Assembly (NCBI GenBank): GCA_902784465.1
Contig: CACZUZ010000034.1
Coordinates: 1-55,147 of the forward strand
Reading direction: 5' to 3'
DNA: 55,147 nt
DNA from: an uncultured Bacteroidota bacterium
Lineage (GTDB): Bacteria > Bacteroidota > Bacteroidia > Bacteroidales > P3
Shown here: in pieces, positions 18,804 through 26,502 of the stretch
Layout: each line of letters opens with the position of its first letter
Numbering within the stretch: position 1 is the stretch's first letter
Made by a program: the position numbers and the translations under genes
Notes under the pieces: model-generated
Databases searched by the model: none
Told to the model about the DNA's origin: nothing
What the model saw: the letters and a program-made list of their open reading frames with translations, nothing else

Positions 18804-19856
18804 TTAGTGCATTTTATTAAACGTTCTGATTTTCTCCAGCATGGAAGCTGCCCATGCGGTGTCGCCCGCTATCTGATAGCGGCAATTGCCGGTTTCCGAG
18901 GATGAGAAGATGGTGGCACATTCGGGGGTGAGGGTAACGGTGCCGCGTCCGGAGAGCGTGAAGAGGGCGTCGCCATCCACAGCCTGGACGGTCGGCATTA
19001 CGTCCCACATGCGCTGCCCCGTGTTGCAGTTGCAGGTCATATACACCTGTTTTATGGGGTGCGCGTCTGTCCACGACACATCGCCGACGACTTGTTTCGG
19101 AGTGTACTCCACCATTTGCCCAACCTCCATCGGCGAGAACACCATGTCTACCTCCGTGGGCCAGAGGCGGAAGAACTCTAACGCGAAGTCGGCCCCTTGT
19201 GCGAAGTTGAAATCCGGTTCCTCGGCCTCGCCGAACACACCGCCCTGCATATAGATGCACTTCACTTTCTGGCGCACCAATTCGACACCGCTGAGCGGCG
19301 AATATCCATCGCCTCTCGACTGCAGCAACTGTGCCAGACAGGTGAGGAAGCCCGTACATACGATGCTTACCGAGTGGTCAGGCTGCGTGGCTAAAAGCTG
19401 GCGGTAGAGCTGCCAGCCGTCGGGCAACGCGCTATAGTCATTGACGGTGCGGCGGAACATGGGCTGTCCGCTGGCATCCTGCATATAGGCCACATGCGCA
19501 TAATCTATCCACACCACAGGATTATCGATGCCATTGCGGACGAGACCGATGGGTATGTCACTATGGCCAAAGTATGTATTCATCACATCTGTAAACGCGG
19601 AGTTCTGTTCGCCCTCACGGTCCACCACTACACCCAGCAGCCGGCATCGTCCCTGTTCCTCATAGCGATAGAGCATCTCCAGTGCAAACAGGTCGTCGGT
19701 CGATGAGCCGATGTCAGTGTCGAGTATTACCAGCGGAACGTCCGCCGCATACACCTGTGGGCTATCCGTATTATCCTTATGGCTGCACGACACGAAAAAC
19801 ATCACGCCAAAGAGGGCAGGGATGGCGGCCAGCACCCATTGCATTAACCTTCTCAT
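18804..19856 (-). CDS. Nucleoside-hydrolase-like lipoprotein
   Basis: A 350-residue protein. The leader ends FFVSC with Cys24 as likely lipidation site. The N-terminal DTDIGSSTDD motif at residues 46-55 corresponds to the DTDxxxDDxxA calcium- and ribose-binding motif of inosine/uridine-preferring nucleoside hydrolases. VCTGFLTCLAQLL and IYMQGGVFGE-like residues follow, as in the family. The C-terminal metal-site Asp/His region appears diverged, so activity on nucleosides is not certain. The start ATG overlaps the stop of a 56-residue lipoprotein gene by four bases, so the two are coupled. Confidence 0.8.
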   Translation of the reverse strand: MRRLMQWVLAAIPALFGVMFFVSCSHKDNTDSPQVYAADVPLVILDTDIGSSTDDLFALEMLYRYEEQGRCRLLGVVVDREGEQNSAFTDVMNTYFGHSDIPIGLVRNGIDNPVVWIDYAHVAYMQDASGQPMFRRTVNDYSALPDGWQLYRQLLATQPDHSVSIVCTGFLTCLAQLLQSRGDGYSPLSGVELVRQKVKCIYMQGGVFGEAEEPDFNFAQGADFALEFFRLWPTEVDMVFSPMEVGQMVEYTPKQVVGDVSWTDAHPIKQVYMTCNCNTGQRMWDVMPTVQAVDGDALFTLSGRGTVTLTPECATIFSSSETGNCRYQIAGDTAWAASMLEKIRTFNKMH

Positions 19857-20023
19857 TGTTTTAAATCGTTTAGTTCACTTAACGTGCCATCGAAATCTGT
19901 CGTAATCCACTTGCCGACAATCTTATCGGCGAGATTGTCTGTGTCCTTGTCCTTGCTGCAGCCGACGAAAGCCATCGCCGCCATTGCTGCTACAGCCAAA
20001 ATTGCAAAGAATCGTTTAAGCAT
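19853..20023 (-). CDS. Small lipoprotein (56 aa), translationally coupled to the nucleoside-hydrolase-like gene
   Basis: ATG 20023 to TGA 19855-19853 encodes 56 residues. The leader MLKRFFAILAVAAMAAMAFVGC has a clear lipobox (FVGC, Cys22). The short mature part is charged (SKDKDTDNLADK) and ends KIVGKWITTDFDGTLSELND. The IVGKW phrase resembles the first strand of lipocalin-like Bacteroidales lipoproteins, so this could be a shortened member or a natural small lipoprotein. The ATGA overlap with the next gene supports translation. Confidence 0.7.
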   Translation of the reverse strand: MLKRFFAILAVAAMAAMAFVGCSKDKDTDNLADKIVGKWITTDFDGTLSELNDLKQ

Positions 20024-20153
20024 GTTGTTTATGTATCAAAGGATTAATAAATTATTTTTCCGATATCTGTCGTATTTCTCACTGACAATGGTATCTATTT
20101 TTTTCTCTTTTTCACCCACTTGCAATGTACTTTCTATCTTTATTTTGACGTTG

Positions 20154-20161
20154 CAAATTTA
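20154..20161 (-). promoter_or_regulatory. -7 element TAAATTTG for the small lipoprotein operon
   Basis: On the minus strand TAAATTTGC fits TAnnTTTGC exactly. The -33 side is only loosely matched (GTCTGTG). It implies an mRNA leader of about 120 bases before ATG 20023. Confidence 0.5.
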
Positions 20162-20257
20162 CAAAAAAAAATTGATTCATACACAGACCCATAATTATTA
20201 TTGGCCACGCATTCAAAGTATAGCAAAATTAAACAACACACAGAACCATTTTATCCA

Positions 20258-20301
20258 ATTAGACTTTTATTAGACCCATATTAGACTCATATTAGACCCA
20301 T
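20258..20301. promoter_or_regulatory. Four 11-bp direct repeats (ATTAGACYCAT), operator-like
   Basis: ATTAGAC begins at 20258, 20269, 20280 and 20291, an exact 11-bp spacing. Three units are ATTAGAC followed by CCAT or TCAT; the first is ATTAGACTTTT. One helical turn per unit places all copies on the same DNA face, as in multimer-binding operators. They lie about 100-150 bases upstream of the inferred start of the lipoprotein/nucleoside hydrolase operon. Confidence 0.6.
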
Positions 20302-20433
20302 TTTTTTATTGTTTTTTTTAGTTCGCGTGCTATTATTCAACATAATTTTTGCTATTTTTTCGACTACAAAAACAAACAACCATCTGAATATTAAGATGTA
20401 AAACCTTATGACTGTGACCTCAAGCACTATGAG

Positions 20434-20460
20434 GCCTGTCTCTTTCCAGGCATTTTTTTT
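20434..20460 (+). terminator. Rho-independent terminator-like hairpin with T-run
   Basis: GCCTG and CAGGC form a short stem around an 8-base loop, followed by a run of T residues (20453-20461). On the plus strand there is no gene just upstream, so it may end a small untranslated transcript. Confidence 0.5.
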
Positions 20461-20480
20461 TGCGCTCTCGACGGAAATAT

Positions 20481-20519
20481 GAAAGGCGGCCCTCAAAAAC
20501 TGAAGACCGCCTTTCTTTT
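20481..20519. terminator. Hairpin terminator downstream of GH78
   Basis: GAAAGGCGG (20481-20489) pairs perfectly with CCGCCTTTC (20507-20515). The plus side is followed by TTTTG. It lies about 100 bases after the GH78 stop on the minus strand and can serve either direction. Confidence 0.65.
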
Positions 20520-20615
20520 GTCGCTTTTCTGCCGAAAGCCATACCTTGCGTGCCTATAGGTACGCAATAGTCTTTGGGTTAAAATCTAGTAGTGGGCGTT
20601 AATGATTTGTGTCCG

Positions 20616-23561
20616 TTATTCGTTAAAAACGCTGGTGAGGTGGTGGCGGCCGCTGCCAAGGGTACGGTTCTCCCAGCCATGATGGCTAGTGGGCACCATC
20701 ACCGTGGCCGTGGTGTTGGGCGGGATGAGGATGTCCCACTCGAAGCGGTTGCCGTTGCGGCGCCAGTTGCTCTCTATGCGGCCCAGCACCGAGTTGTAGG
20801 AGCAGTTGACATAATCAAGCCCATCAATAATGTAAGGCTTCAGTATAAAGGAGTTATTGTCAAGTTTGATTGTACGAATGCCGGCAAGGTATTCGTAATA
20901 CCATATAATAAGGTCGCCGAGGAGCATCACGTGATTGCCTGAGTTCATCGAGGGGTCGCCGGTGTCACCGTTCCATAGCTCCCAGATAGTGGTGGCTCCT
21001 CGTTTCACCATATAGCCCCAGCTGGGGTAGGTGGTGTCGGTGGCGATTTTTAGCGCCAGGTCGCCGCGCCCATGTTCCGTGAGGGTACGCATAAGGTGCT
21101 GAATGCCTACAACGCCCGTGGAGACATGACCGCCAAAGTCACGCTCGGTCTTGTCGATAATGTTTGCGAGAACCTTTTGACTAATGCTTGATTGATTGTA
21201 ATGATGAAGGACGGGGCTGCCACGCACAATCAGCTCTACGCGGTCCACAGGACCTTGTACCATGCCGAAGGCCAGCGGCAGAAGGTTGGCGGTGACGGTG
21301 TTGTGATCGTATCGGCCGGTGATGGTGTCGAGGTAACGGGCATTGTAGGCCAAGCATACGCTGTCAGCCAGATTGCCGAAATAATGCATATCATCGTAGA
21401 GCCCAAGATGATAGGCAAAGTCAACCATAATATCGCAAAGATGATAATAGTACGGCGTCGATAGATTAGCAGGCCACGTCATGCGGTTAGTGTCCTTGGT
21501 ATGTATCAGCTCCGGACTCTCGGGCGGCACGCACCAGTCGCCGTAGGTGTCGCGAATTAGGATGCCGTCTTTCAAATAATACTTCTTCATGTGTAGCATC
21601 CAGCGTTTCATCGCGTCATAATGCTTTTCTATGGGACGGATGTCGCCAAAACGCTGCCAAACCATATCGGCAACGGTGATGAAGGCTCCAGGCCATGTCA
21701 TGTTGTCGGTGTAGTTGCGCCAATAGGCGGGCACCACGTCGGGCAGGGAACCGTTTTCGAACTGACTGTCGGCGAAATCCTGCAGCCACTTGGAATAGAG
21801 TAGGTGGTTGTCGAAGATGTAGCTCTCGCCGTAGCATCCTGTTGTGCGGTCACCCGTCCAGCCCATACGCTCGTCGCGCTGTGGGCAGTCGGTGGGCATG
21901 GAGCGGTAGTTGCCTCGGATGCCCCACGTGGCATTGCGATAAACCGCATTGATAATCTCATTCGAGCACTCGAAGCTGCCAATCATCGGCATCTCGTCGT
22001 ACATCACCAATCCCATGAAATTTTGGAGTGCAGGCGTCTCGCCTGCATCACACTTTAATCCCGTTATCTCCACATATCGAAATCCGTGGTAAGTGAATTG
22101 AAAACTGAATTTCCCTTCACGCAAGGAGCCCGACGCTTTCAGCGTCGGTGTATCTTTTCCAACGATATATCTATCCGTACATTCGGCGCTGCGTAAATTA
22201 TCTGTATACAGCGTGCTGTCGGCATTGAGCAACTCAGCATAACGGAACGTTATGGTATCTCCACTCTCACAATCATGCAATATCCTATTAAAGAATTCCA
22301 AACTCCCCACCATATTCTGCCCCATATCGAGAATCCATTTGTCTCCCTTCTGGTACATAGCCACTGGCTTCAATTCGTGCTGCACCTTGATGTTGGGGTT
22401 GGGCTGCGGCGTAAGGAGCTGCATCGGGTCGGGACGATTATATGTTGATATGTTTATACGTTGATATGTTGAAAGGCTGGCCACGGGCCACTCGCCATTG
22501 TCGGCACGATGGCGGGGGTTGTAGATGTCCTCGCGGTACATGTTTTGTCGGTCATAGTTATCGACTACGGGGAACCAGTCGCGGTCATCGTAGTGCGGCA
22601 GGAATGCCGCACCTCCTAATTCAAGGCGGGCGTCGTAGGTCTCACCGTCGAACTCGTTAGCCTTGCGGATGGGGCCGCGATTGGTAATCTTCCAACTGCC
22701 GTCGCTTATTATCGTGTCAACGGTTCCGTCCTTGTAGGTAACCTCCAACTGCATCAGCAGTTGCGGCAGACCATAGTGTGCAGCATGGTTTATGCCGCAC
22801 CATTCCAGATAGCTGGTATCATGCCGCACCGTGGTGAAACGCCCGGGGGCAAGGATGACTCCAACAGCGTTCTCATCTCCTTCGCAGAGGAATTCGGTAA
22901 CATCGTATGCATTGAAATAAATGCGTCGCGTATAGTCGCTGAGTGCCGGTTTCAGTAGCGCGTCTGGTGCCACCTCCTTGCCGTTAATAAAGGCGGAATA
23001 GACACCCAAACCACTGATATACAATCTAGCCCTGTTGATATCCTTTCGCAGAGGAAACTCCTTGCGCAGATAGCGTGCGGCAACTACTGTGTGCCCGTTC
23101 ACATCATCATCGTCGAAGTCGCGACCTATCCAGTGAGCCTTCCAGTCATCGGGCGAGAGGAGGCTTATCTCAAAGTATTGCACATCGCTTTCGAGCCTTT
23201 TCTTCTTGTTGTGGCTGCCGTAAGTGACAGTGGTATACACCCTCCACCAGCAACGGTCTCTACTCTTCAACGCCTTACCCTCGTAAGGAATAGACATTGA
23301 AGCATTCAAACATTCCTTTGAGTCCCACAAATCTCCGATGCCCCTCTTAGCGTTCTCTTCGCTGCTGGCCACGATGATGCGGTAGTCCGTCTGTACGACA
23401 TCGTCAACAGATGCTTCATAACACCAGCTGAACCTCGGCTCATTTGTAGCCAAAGGCATCGACCCATCCTGTCCCTCAACAGTGAGCGAGATTATCCTGA
23501 CTCTGCTCCCACATGCGGAGAAAAGCAGAACCAACAAAATAATAGCTATAATGTGCTTCAT
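20616..23561 (-). CDS. Glycoside hydrolase family 78, alpha-L-rhamnosidase-like lipoprotein
   Basis: A 981-residue protein of normal GH78 length. The leader ends LLFSAC, a lipobox with Cys17. An N-terminal Bac_rhamnosid_N-type beta domain (RLYISGLGVYSAFINGKEV, cited in part) precedes the alpha/alpha-barrel with MPTDCPQRDERMGWTGD, the conserved acid-bearing stretch, near residues 550-570. TIWELWNGDTGDPSMNS follows, as do a C-terminal beta domain and GRHHLTSVFNE. The expected reaction is release of terminal alpha-L-rhamnose from plant or bacterial glycans at the cell envelope. A 4 x 8-bp repeat patch (22441-22472) is read through as STYQRINISTYN. No SusC/D pair is adjacent. Confidence 0.92.
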   Translation of the reverse strand: MKHIIAIILLVLLFSACGSRVRIISLTVEGQDGSMPLATNEPRFSWCYEASVDDVVQTDYRIIVASSEENAKRGIGDLWDSKECLNASMSIPYEGKALKSRDRCWWRVYTTVTYGSHNKKKRLESDVQYFEISLLSPDDWKAHWIGRDFDDDDVNGHTVVAARYLRKEFPLRKDINRARLYISGLGVYSAFINGKEVAPDALLKPALSDYTRRIYFNAYDVTEFLCEGDENAVGVILAPGRFTTVRHDTSYLEWCGINHAAHYGLPQLLMQLEVTYKDGTVDTIISDGSWKITNRGPIRKANEFDGETYDARLELGGAAFLPHYDDRDWFPVVDNYDRQNMYREDIYNPRHRADNGEWPVASLSTYQRINISTYNRPDPMQLLTPQPNPNIKVQHELKPVAMYQKGDKWILDMGQNMVGSLEFFNRILHDCESGDTITFRYAELLNADSTLYTDNLRSAECTDRYIVGKDTPTLKASGSLREGKFSFQFTYHGFRYVEITGLKCDAGETPALQNFMGLVMYDEMPMIGSFECSNEIINAVYRNATWGIRGNYRSMPTDCPQRDERMGWTGDRTTGCYGESYIFDNHLLYSKWLQDFADSQFENGSLPDVVPAYWRNYTDNMTWPGAFITVADMVWQRFGDIRPIEKHYDAMKRWMLHMKKYYLKDGILIRDTYGDWCVPPESPELIHTKDTNRMTWPANLSTPYYYHLCDIMVDFAYHLGLYDDMHYFGNLADSVCLAYNARYLDTITGRYDHNTVTANLLPLAFGMVQGPVDRVELIVRGSPVLHHYNQSSISQKVLANIIDKTERDFGGHVSTGVVGIQHLMRTLTEHGRGDLALKIATDTTYPSWGYMVKRGATTIWELWNGDTGDPSMNSGNHVMLLGDLIIWYYEYLAGIRTIKLDNNSFILKPYIIDGLDYVNCSYNSVLGRIESNWRRNGNRFEWDILIPPNTTATVMVPTSHHGWENRTLGSGRHHLTSVFNE
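22441..22472. repeat. In-gene tandem array, 4 x 8 bp (TATGTTGA/TACGTTGA)
   Basis: TATGTTGA, TATGTTTA, TACGTTGA and TATGTTGA lie inside GH78, encoding STYQRINIST on the minus strand. Related GTTGA words appear at 9293-9305 and 45609-45640. Confidence 0.8.
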
Positions 23562-23580
23562 AGGTATCCTTTTTCAAGTT

Positions 23581-23589
23581 GCAAAAATA
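23581..23589 (-). promoter_or_regulatory. -7 element TATTTTTGC of the GH78 gene
   Basis: On the minus strand TATTTTTGC lies 20-28 bases before ATG 23561 and fits the TAnnTTTGC consensus. No clear TTTG is present at the -33 position. Confidence 0.45.
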
Positions 23590-23624
23590 CAACTTTTCAT
23601 TGATAATAAAGAGTAAAAAAGATA

Positions 23625-23661
23625 TTTGCAACCCAGTTGCGAGAACGGCACCCTACTTTTG
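23625..23661 (+). promoter_or_regulatory. Promoter and possible metal-regulator operator of the Zn/Cd ATPase
   Basis: TTTG (23625-23628) and TACTTTTG (23654-23661) form a promoter with a 25-base spacer. Inside the spacer GCAAC-CCA-GTTGC is a perfect inverted repeat, with partial extension to TTGCAAC. A Fur/Zur-family gene lies downstream of the ATPase, so this palindrome is a candidate binding site; that is inference. Confidence 0.45.
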
Positions 23662-23794
23662 CATTCGGAAAACAAGAAACAGAATTGTTAAATAATCACT
23701 AAACAAAACTATAAATCAAACAATTAAAGAACCAATTCGATAGCCTCGAGTTAACCCAACAATTTCAATAACTTCGAGTAAAATAATCAATACC

Positions 23795-25882
23795 ATGTCA
23801 CATAAACATCACATTACTGAAAATCACGAGCACAATGAGTGCTGCTGTGAACATCATCATAAACACCATGATCATCATCATGAGCATGAGCATCATGAAC
23901 AACACCATGAGCATCATCACGAACACCATCATGAACACCATCATGAACACCATCACGATGAGTCGCCCAAGCGCCAAATTGCAATCATTATTGCCGCCGC
24001 AGTGCTTCTAGGTGTCGCCGTGCTTATCGAGCATACCTGTTCCCTGCCTATATGGCAGATGTTGCTCGTATACCTTGTCCCATACCTCCTCGTCGGCTTC
24101 GGAACCCTGAAAGAAGCTGCCGAGGGCATAGTCCACGGCGAGGTCTTCAACGAGCATTTCCTCATGTCCATAGCCACCATAGGCGCTCTCGCCATCGGCT
24201 TCATGCCTGGCGCCGAGACCGAGTTCCCCGAGGCGGTCTTCGTCATGCTCTTCTTCCAGGTTGGCGAACTCTTCGAGGGATACGCCGAAGGGAAGAGCCG
24301 CGAAAGCATCTCTCATCTGATGGACATCCGTCCCGACACAGCCAGAGTGTTGCATGACGGAGCAGAAAAGGTCGTCTCACCCGAAAAAGTCGCCATCGGT
24401 GACATCATCATTGTTCGTCCGGGCGAGAAAGTGCCGCTAGATGCCGTCATTGTCGAAGGCTCTACAGCCCTCAACACCATGGCACTCACAGGCGAAAGCA
24501 TGCCGCGCGAGGTTGCTGCCGGCGACGAAATCATTTCAGGATGCGTCAACATCAGCGGAGTAGTAAAAGCCCGAGTCACCAAAGACTACGAAGAAAGCAC
24601 CGTGTCGAAGATTATCGACCTTGTCGAGAATGCCGCCGAGCACAAGTCGAAGAGCGAGAATTTCATCAGCCGTTTTGCGCGCATCTACACCCCCGTCGTT
24701 GTTTTCGCCGCCATCCTTATCGCCATCGTGCCACCTATAATCACAGCATCCCCATTCACAACGTGGCTCTACCGAGCGCTGATGTTCCTTGTAGTGAGTT
24801 GTCCTTGCGCTCTGGTAATCAGTGTGCCACTCTCGTTCTTCGGTGGCATAGGCGGAGCCTCGCGTCGCGGAATACTCATCAAGGGTGCCAACTACATAGA
24901 TGCCCTCGCCAAGGTTGACACCGTGGTCTTCGACAAGACCGGCACGCTCACGCACGGCCGCTTTGCCGTCGAAGCCGTCCATCCGGAAGAGTACGACGAA
25001 CACCATCTGCTGCACCTTGCAGCCCATGTGGAGCATTTCTCGACCCATCCCATCGGAGCCGCCCTGCGTGACGCCTTCCCCGACGAGGCCTCCGACGGCT
25101 GCCAGGTGACCGATGTCACCGAAGTTGCGGGACAAGGCATCACCGCCACCATTTTGAACGGAAAACGGAAAACGGAAAACGGAGAACGAATTGCAATTAA
25201 TGTTGCTGTAGGCAATGCCAAGATGATGAAAACGATTGGTGTCGAATGGCATGACTGCGAGCTGAGAGGCACCATTATCCATGTGGCCATCGACGGCAAA
25301 TATGCAGGCCATATCGTCATCAACGACCAGATAAAGGGCGACAGCTCGCAAGCGATAGACGACCTGAAAGCCATCGGAGTACAACGCACCGTCATGCTCA
25401 CCGGAGACAGCGAAGAAGTGGCAAAGGAAGTTGCACGCAAACTCAACATCGACGAATACCACGCCCAGCTCCTCCCCTCCGACAAAGTCGACTGGATGAA
25501 AAAACTCAAGCACTCAAACAATCAAGCACTCAAGCATTCAAGCAATCAAGTCGCTTTTGTGGGCGACGGCATCAACGATGCTCCTGTGCTGGCTCTCGCC
25601 GACGTTGGAATCGCCATGGGTGGCTTGGGCAGCGATGCCGCCATAGAGGCTGCTGACGTGGTGCTCATGGACGACAAGCCATCGAAGATAGCGGTAGCCA
25701 TCAACATGGCGCGCCGGACGCTGAGCATTGCCAAGCAGAATGTTGTCTTCGCCATCGGCGTGAAGGTTGCCGTCCTGCTGCTCGCCGCCTTCGGCATAGC
25801 TTCCATGTGGATGGCGGTATTCGCCGACGTGGGAGTCACCGTCCTCGCCGTCCTCAACGCCATGCGCACAATAAGAAGATAA
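23795..25882 (+). CDS. Zn2+/Cd2+/Pb2+-type P1B ATPase with His-rich N-terminus
   Basis: A 695-residue heavy-metal exporter. Residues 1-55 hold about 30 histidines, with a CCC near 17, in repeating EHHH units. There is no GMTCxxC heavy-metal-associated domain. Further on are the phosphatase TGES motif, SCPC (Cys336-Pro-Cys338) in the metal-transport helix, DKTGTLT with Asp380 as phosphorylation site, THPIG with the N-domain His-Pro, and GDGINDAP at 590-597. The Lys in GVKVAVLLLAAFG and the Asp in AVFADVG are the P1B-2 (Zn/Cd/Pb) determinants. Two tandem arrays are embedded: GGAAAAC 7-bp units (residues 456-465, N-domain) and ACTCAAGC-type 8-bp units (570-586, just before VAFVGDGIND). The frame stays open through both. 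Confidence 0.93.
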   Translation: MSHKHHITENHEHNECCCEHHHKHHDHHHEHEHHEQHHEHHHEHHHEHHHEHHHDESPKRQIAIIIAAAVLLGVAVLIEHTCSLPIWQMLLVYLVPYLLVGFGTLKEAAEGIVHGEVFNEHFLMSIATIGALAIGFMPGAETEFPEAVFVMLFFQVGELFEGYAEGKSRESISHLMDIRPDTARVLHDGAEKVVSPEKVAIGDIIIVRPGEKVPLDAVIVEGSTALNTMALTGESMPREVAAGDEIISGCVNISGVVKARVTKDYEESTVSKIIDLVENAAEHKSKSENFISRFARIYTPVVVFAAILIAIVPPIITASPFTTWLYRALMFLVVSCPCALVISVPLSFFGGIGGASRRGILIKGANYIDALAKVDTVVFDKTGTLTHGRFAVEAVHPEEYDEHHLLHLAAHVEHFSTHPIGAALRDAFPDEASDGCQVTDVTEVAGQGITATILNGKRKTENGERIAINVAVGNAKMMKTIGVEWHDCELRGTIIHVAIDGKYAGHIVINDQIKGDSSQAIDDLKAIGVQRTVMLTGDSEEVAKEVARKLNIDEYHAQLLPSDKVDWMKKLKHSNNQALKHSSNQVAFVGDGINDAPVLALADVGIAMGGLGSDAAIEAADVVLMDDKPSKIAVAINMARRTLSIAKQNVVFAIGVKVAVLLLAAFGIASMWMAVFADVGVTVLAVLNAMRTIRR
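25160..25187. repeat. In-gene tandem array, 4 x 7 bp (GGAAAAC)
   Basis: Three GGAAAAC units and one GGAGAAC lie in the N-domain of the Zn ATPase and encode NGKRKTENGER. A change by one unit would shift the frame and truncate the pump. Confidence 0.9.
25504..25551. repeat. In-gene tandem array, 6 x 8 bp (ACTCAAGC family)
   Basis: The units are ACTCAAGC, ACTCAAAC, AATCAAGC, ACTCAAGC, ATTCAAGC and AATCAAGT. Six units make 48 bp, a multiple of three, so the insert is in frame and adds 16 residues (HSNNQALKHSSNQ) immediately before the conserved hinge motif of the pump. Confidence 0.9.
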
Positions 25883-25898
25883 TCCCTGACTTTTTTAT

Positions 25899-25960
25899 GC
25901 AGGATTCAACGCTCTATGATACACAATCCGTTTGGAGCGGTGAATCCTGCTTTATTATTT
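25899..25960 (+). terminator. Terminator after the Zn ATPase gene
   Basis: GCAGGATTCA (25899-25908) pairs with TGAATCCTGC (25941-25950), and the inner CGCTC/GAGCG extends the stem. TTTATTATTT follows. Confidence 0.8.
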
Positions 25961-26036
25961 CAAAGAGAATAGGCCTTGTTGAATAATATTTGGCATCCAT
26001 TAACGTTATCATAAAACTCAACAACTGTTTTCATTG

Positions 26037-26471
26037 ATGGACAAAGAAGCTTTACATACCCAAGACGACGAAGACATCCTACATCACGCCGGCATCCGTG
26101 TGACTGCTGTCCGCCTCATGATATGGCGGCAGGTGCGGTATTGCACCAACGGCTTATTCAGCCTAAGCGACCTTGAACAGGCCATGCCCACCGTCGACAA
26201 GTCGACACTCTTCCGTACGCTCACCCTCTTGAGCGAAGCACACCTGCTCCACACTGTCGACGACGGGAGCGGTTCGCAGAAATACTGTGTCTGCCACCAC
26301 GACGACACTCGCCACTGCACAGGCCACGTCCATCTGACATGCCGTCTGTGCCACCGCACCGTATGCCTCACCCATGTCAAGATTCCCCCCGTGCCGCTAC
26401 CCGACGGCTTCATCCCCGAGGAAACGGAGTACGTCGTCAAAGGCATCTGCGCCAAATGTGCAAAAAGGTGA
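26037..26471 (+). CDS. Fur/Zur-family metal-dependent repressor
   Basis: A 144-residue protein (145 if TTG 26034 is used; ATG 26037 is preferred). The N-terminal winged helix-turn-helix includes GIRVTAVRLMIWRQV and STLFRTLTLLSEAHLL. The C-terminal dimerisation and metal domain contains CVCHH, HCTGHVHLTCRLCHRTVCL (19 residues) and a final CAKC. The two CxxC pairs form the structural zinc site of Fur proteins, and the added His/Cys in the hinge suggest a Zur-type sensor. It follows the Zn exporter, separated by a terminator, and likely controls zinc or metal homeostasis. Confidence 0.9.
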   Translation: MDKEALHTQDDEDILHHAGIRVTAVRLMIWRQVRYCTNGLFSLSDLEQAMPTVDKSTLFRTLTLLSEAHLLHTVDDGSGSQKYCVCHHDDTRHCTGHVHLTCRLCHRTVCLTHVKIPPVPLPDGFIPEETEYVVKGICAKCAKR

Positions 26472-26472
26472 A

Positions 26473-26502
26473 TTGTGATATCAACTTTTTTTATTAACTT
26501 TG
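26473..26502 (+). promoter_or_regulatory. Promoter of the C1 peptidase gene
   Basis: TTG (26473-26475) and TAACTTTG (26495-26502) are separated by 19 bases, a good match to the TTTG / TAnnTTTG pattern. Transcription would start near 26508, inside the following hairpin. Confidence 0.6.

Larger units (their letters stand above)
20024..20615. other. 592-base AT-rich intergenic region
   Basis: No convincing protein gene is present. From left to right it holds a roughly 120-base leader, a minus-strand promoter at 20154-20161, four 11-bp direct repeats at 20258-20301, an AT-rich stretch, and two hairpins at 20434-20451 and 20481-20515. Confidence 0.7.

Noticed and set aside
22092-22117. Possible 7-bp repeat (GAATTG/GAAAACT) in GH78
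   Set aside because: The encoded KFSFQFTYHGFRYVE stretch is a normal conserved GH78 strand, so the repetition is probably coincidental.
23860-23960. Tandem repeat DNA at the ATPase N-terminus (CATCATGAACAC-type)
   Set aside because: The 12-bp periodicity follows from coding of EHHH units and is in phase with codons. It does not belong to the 7-9 bp arrays.
24536-25513. Minus-strand open frame of 325 codons
   Set aside because: It is antisense to the catalytic core of the Zn ATPase, which has every P-type motif.
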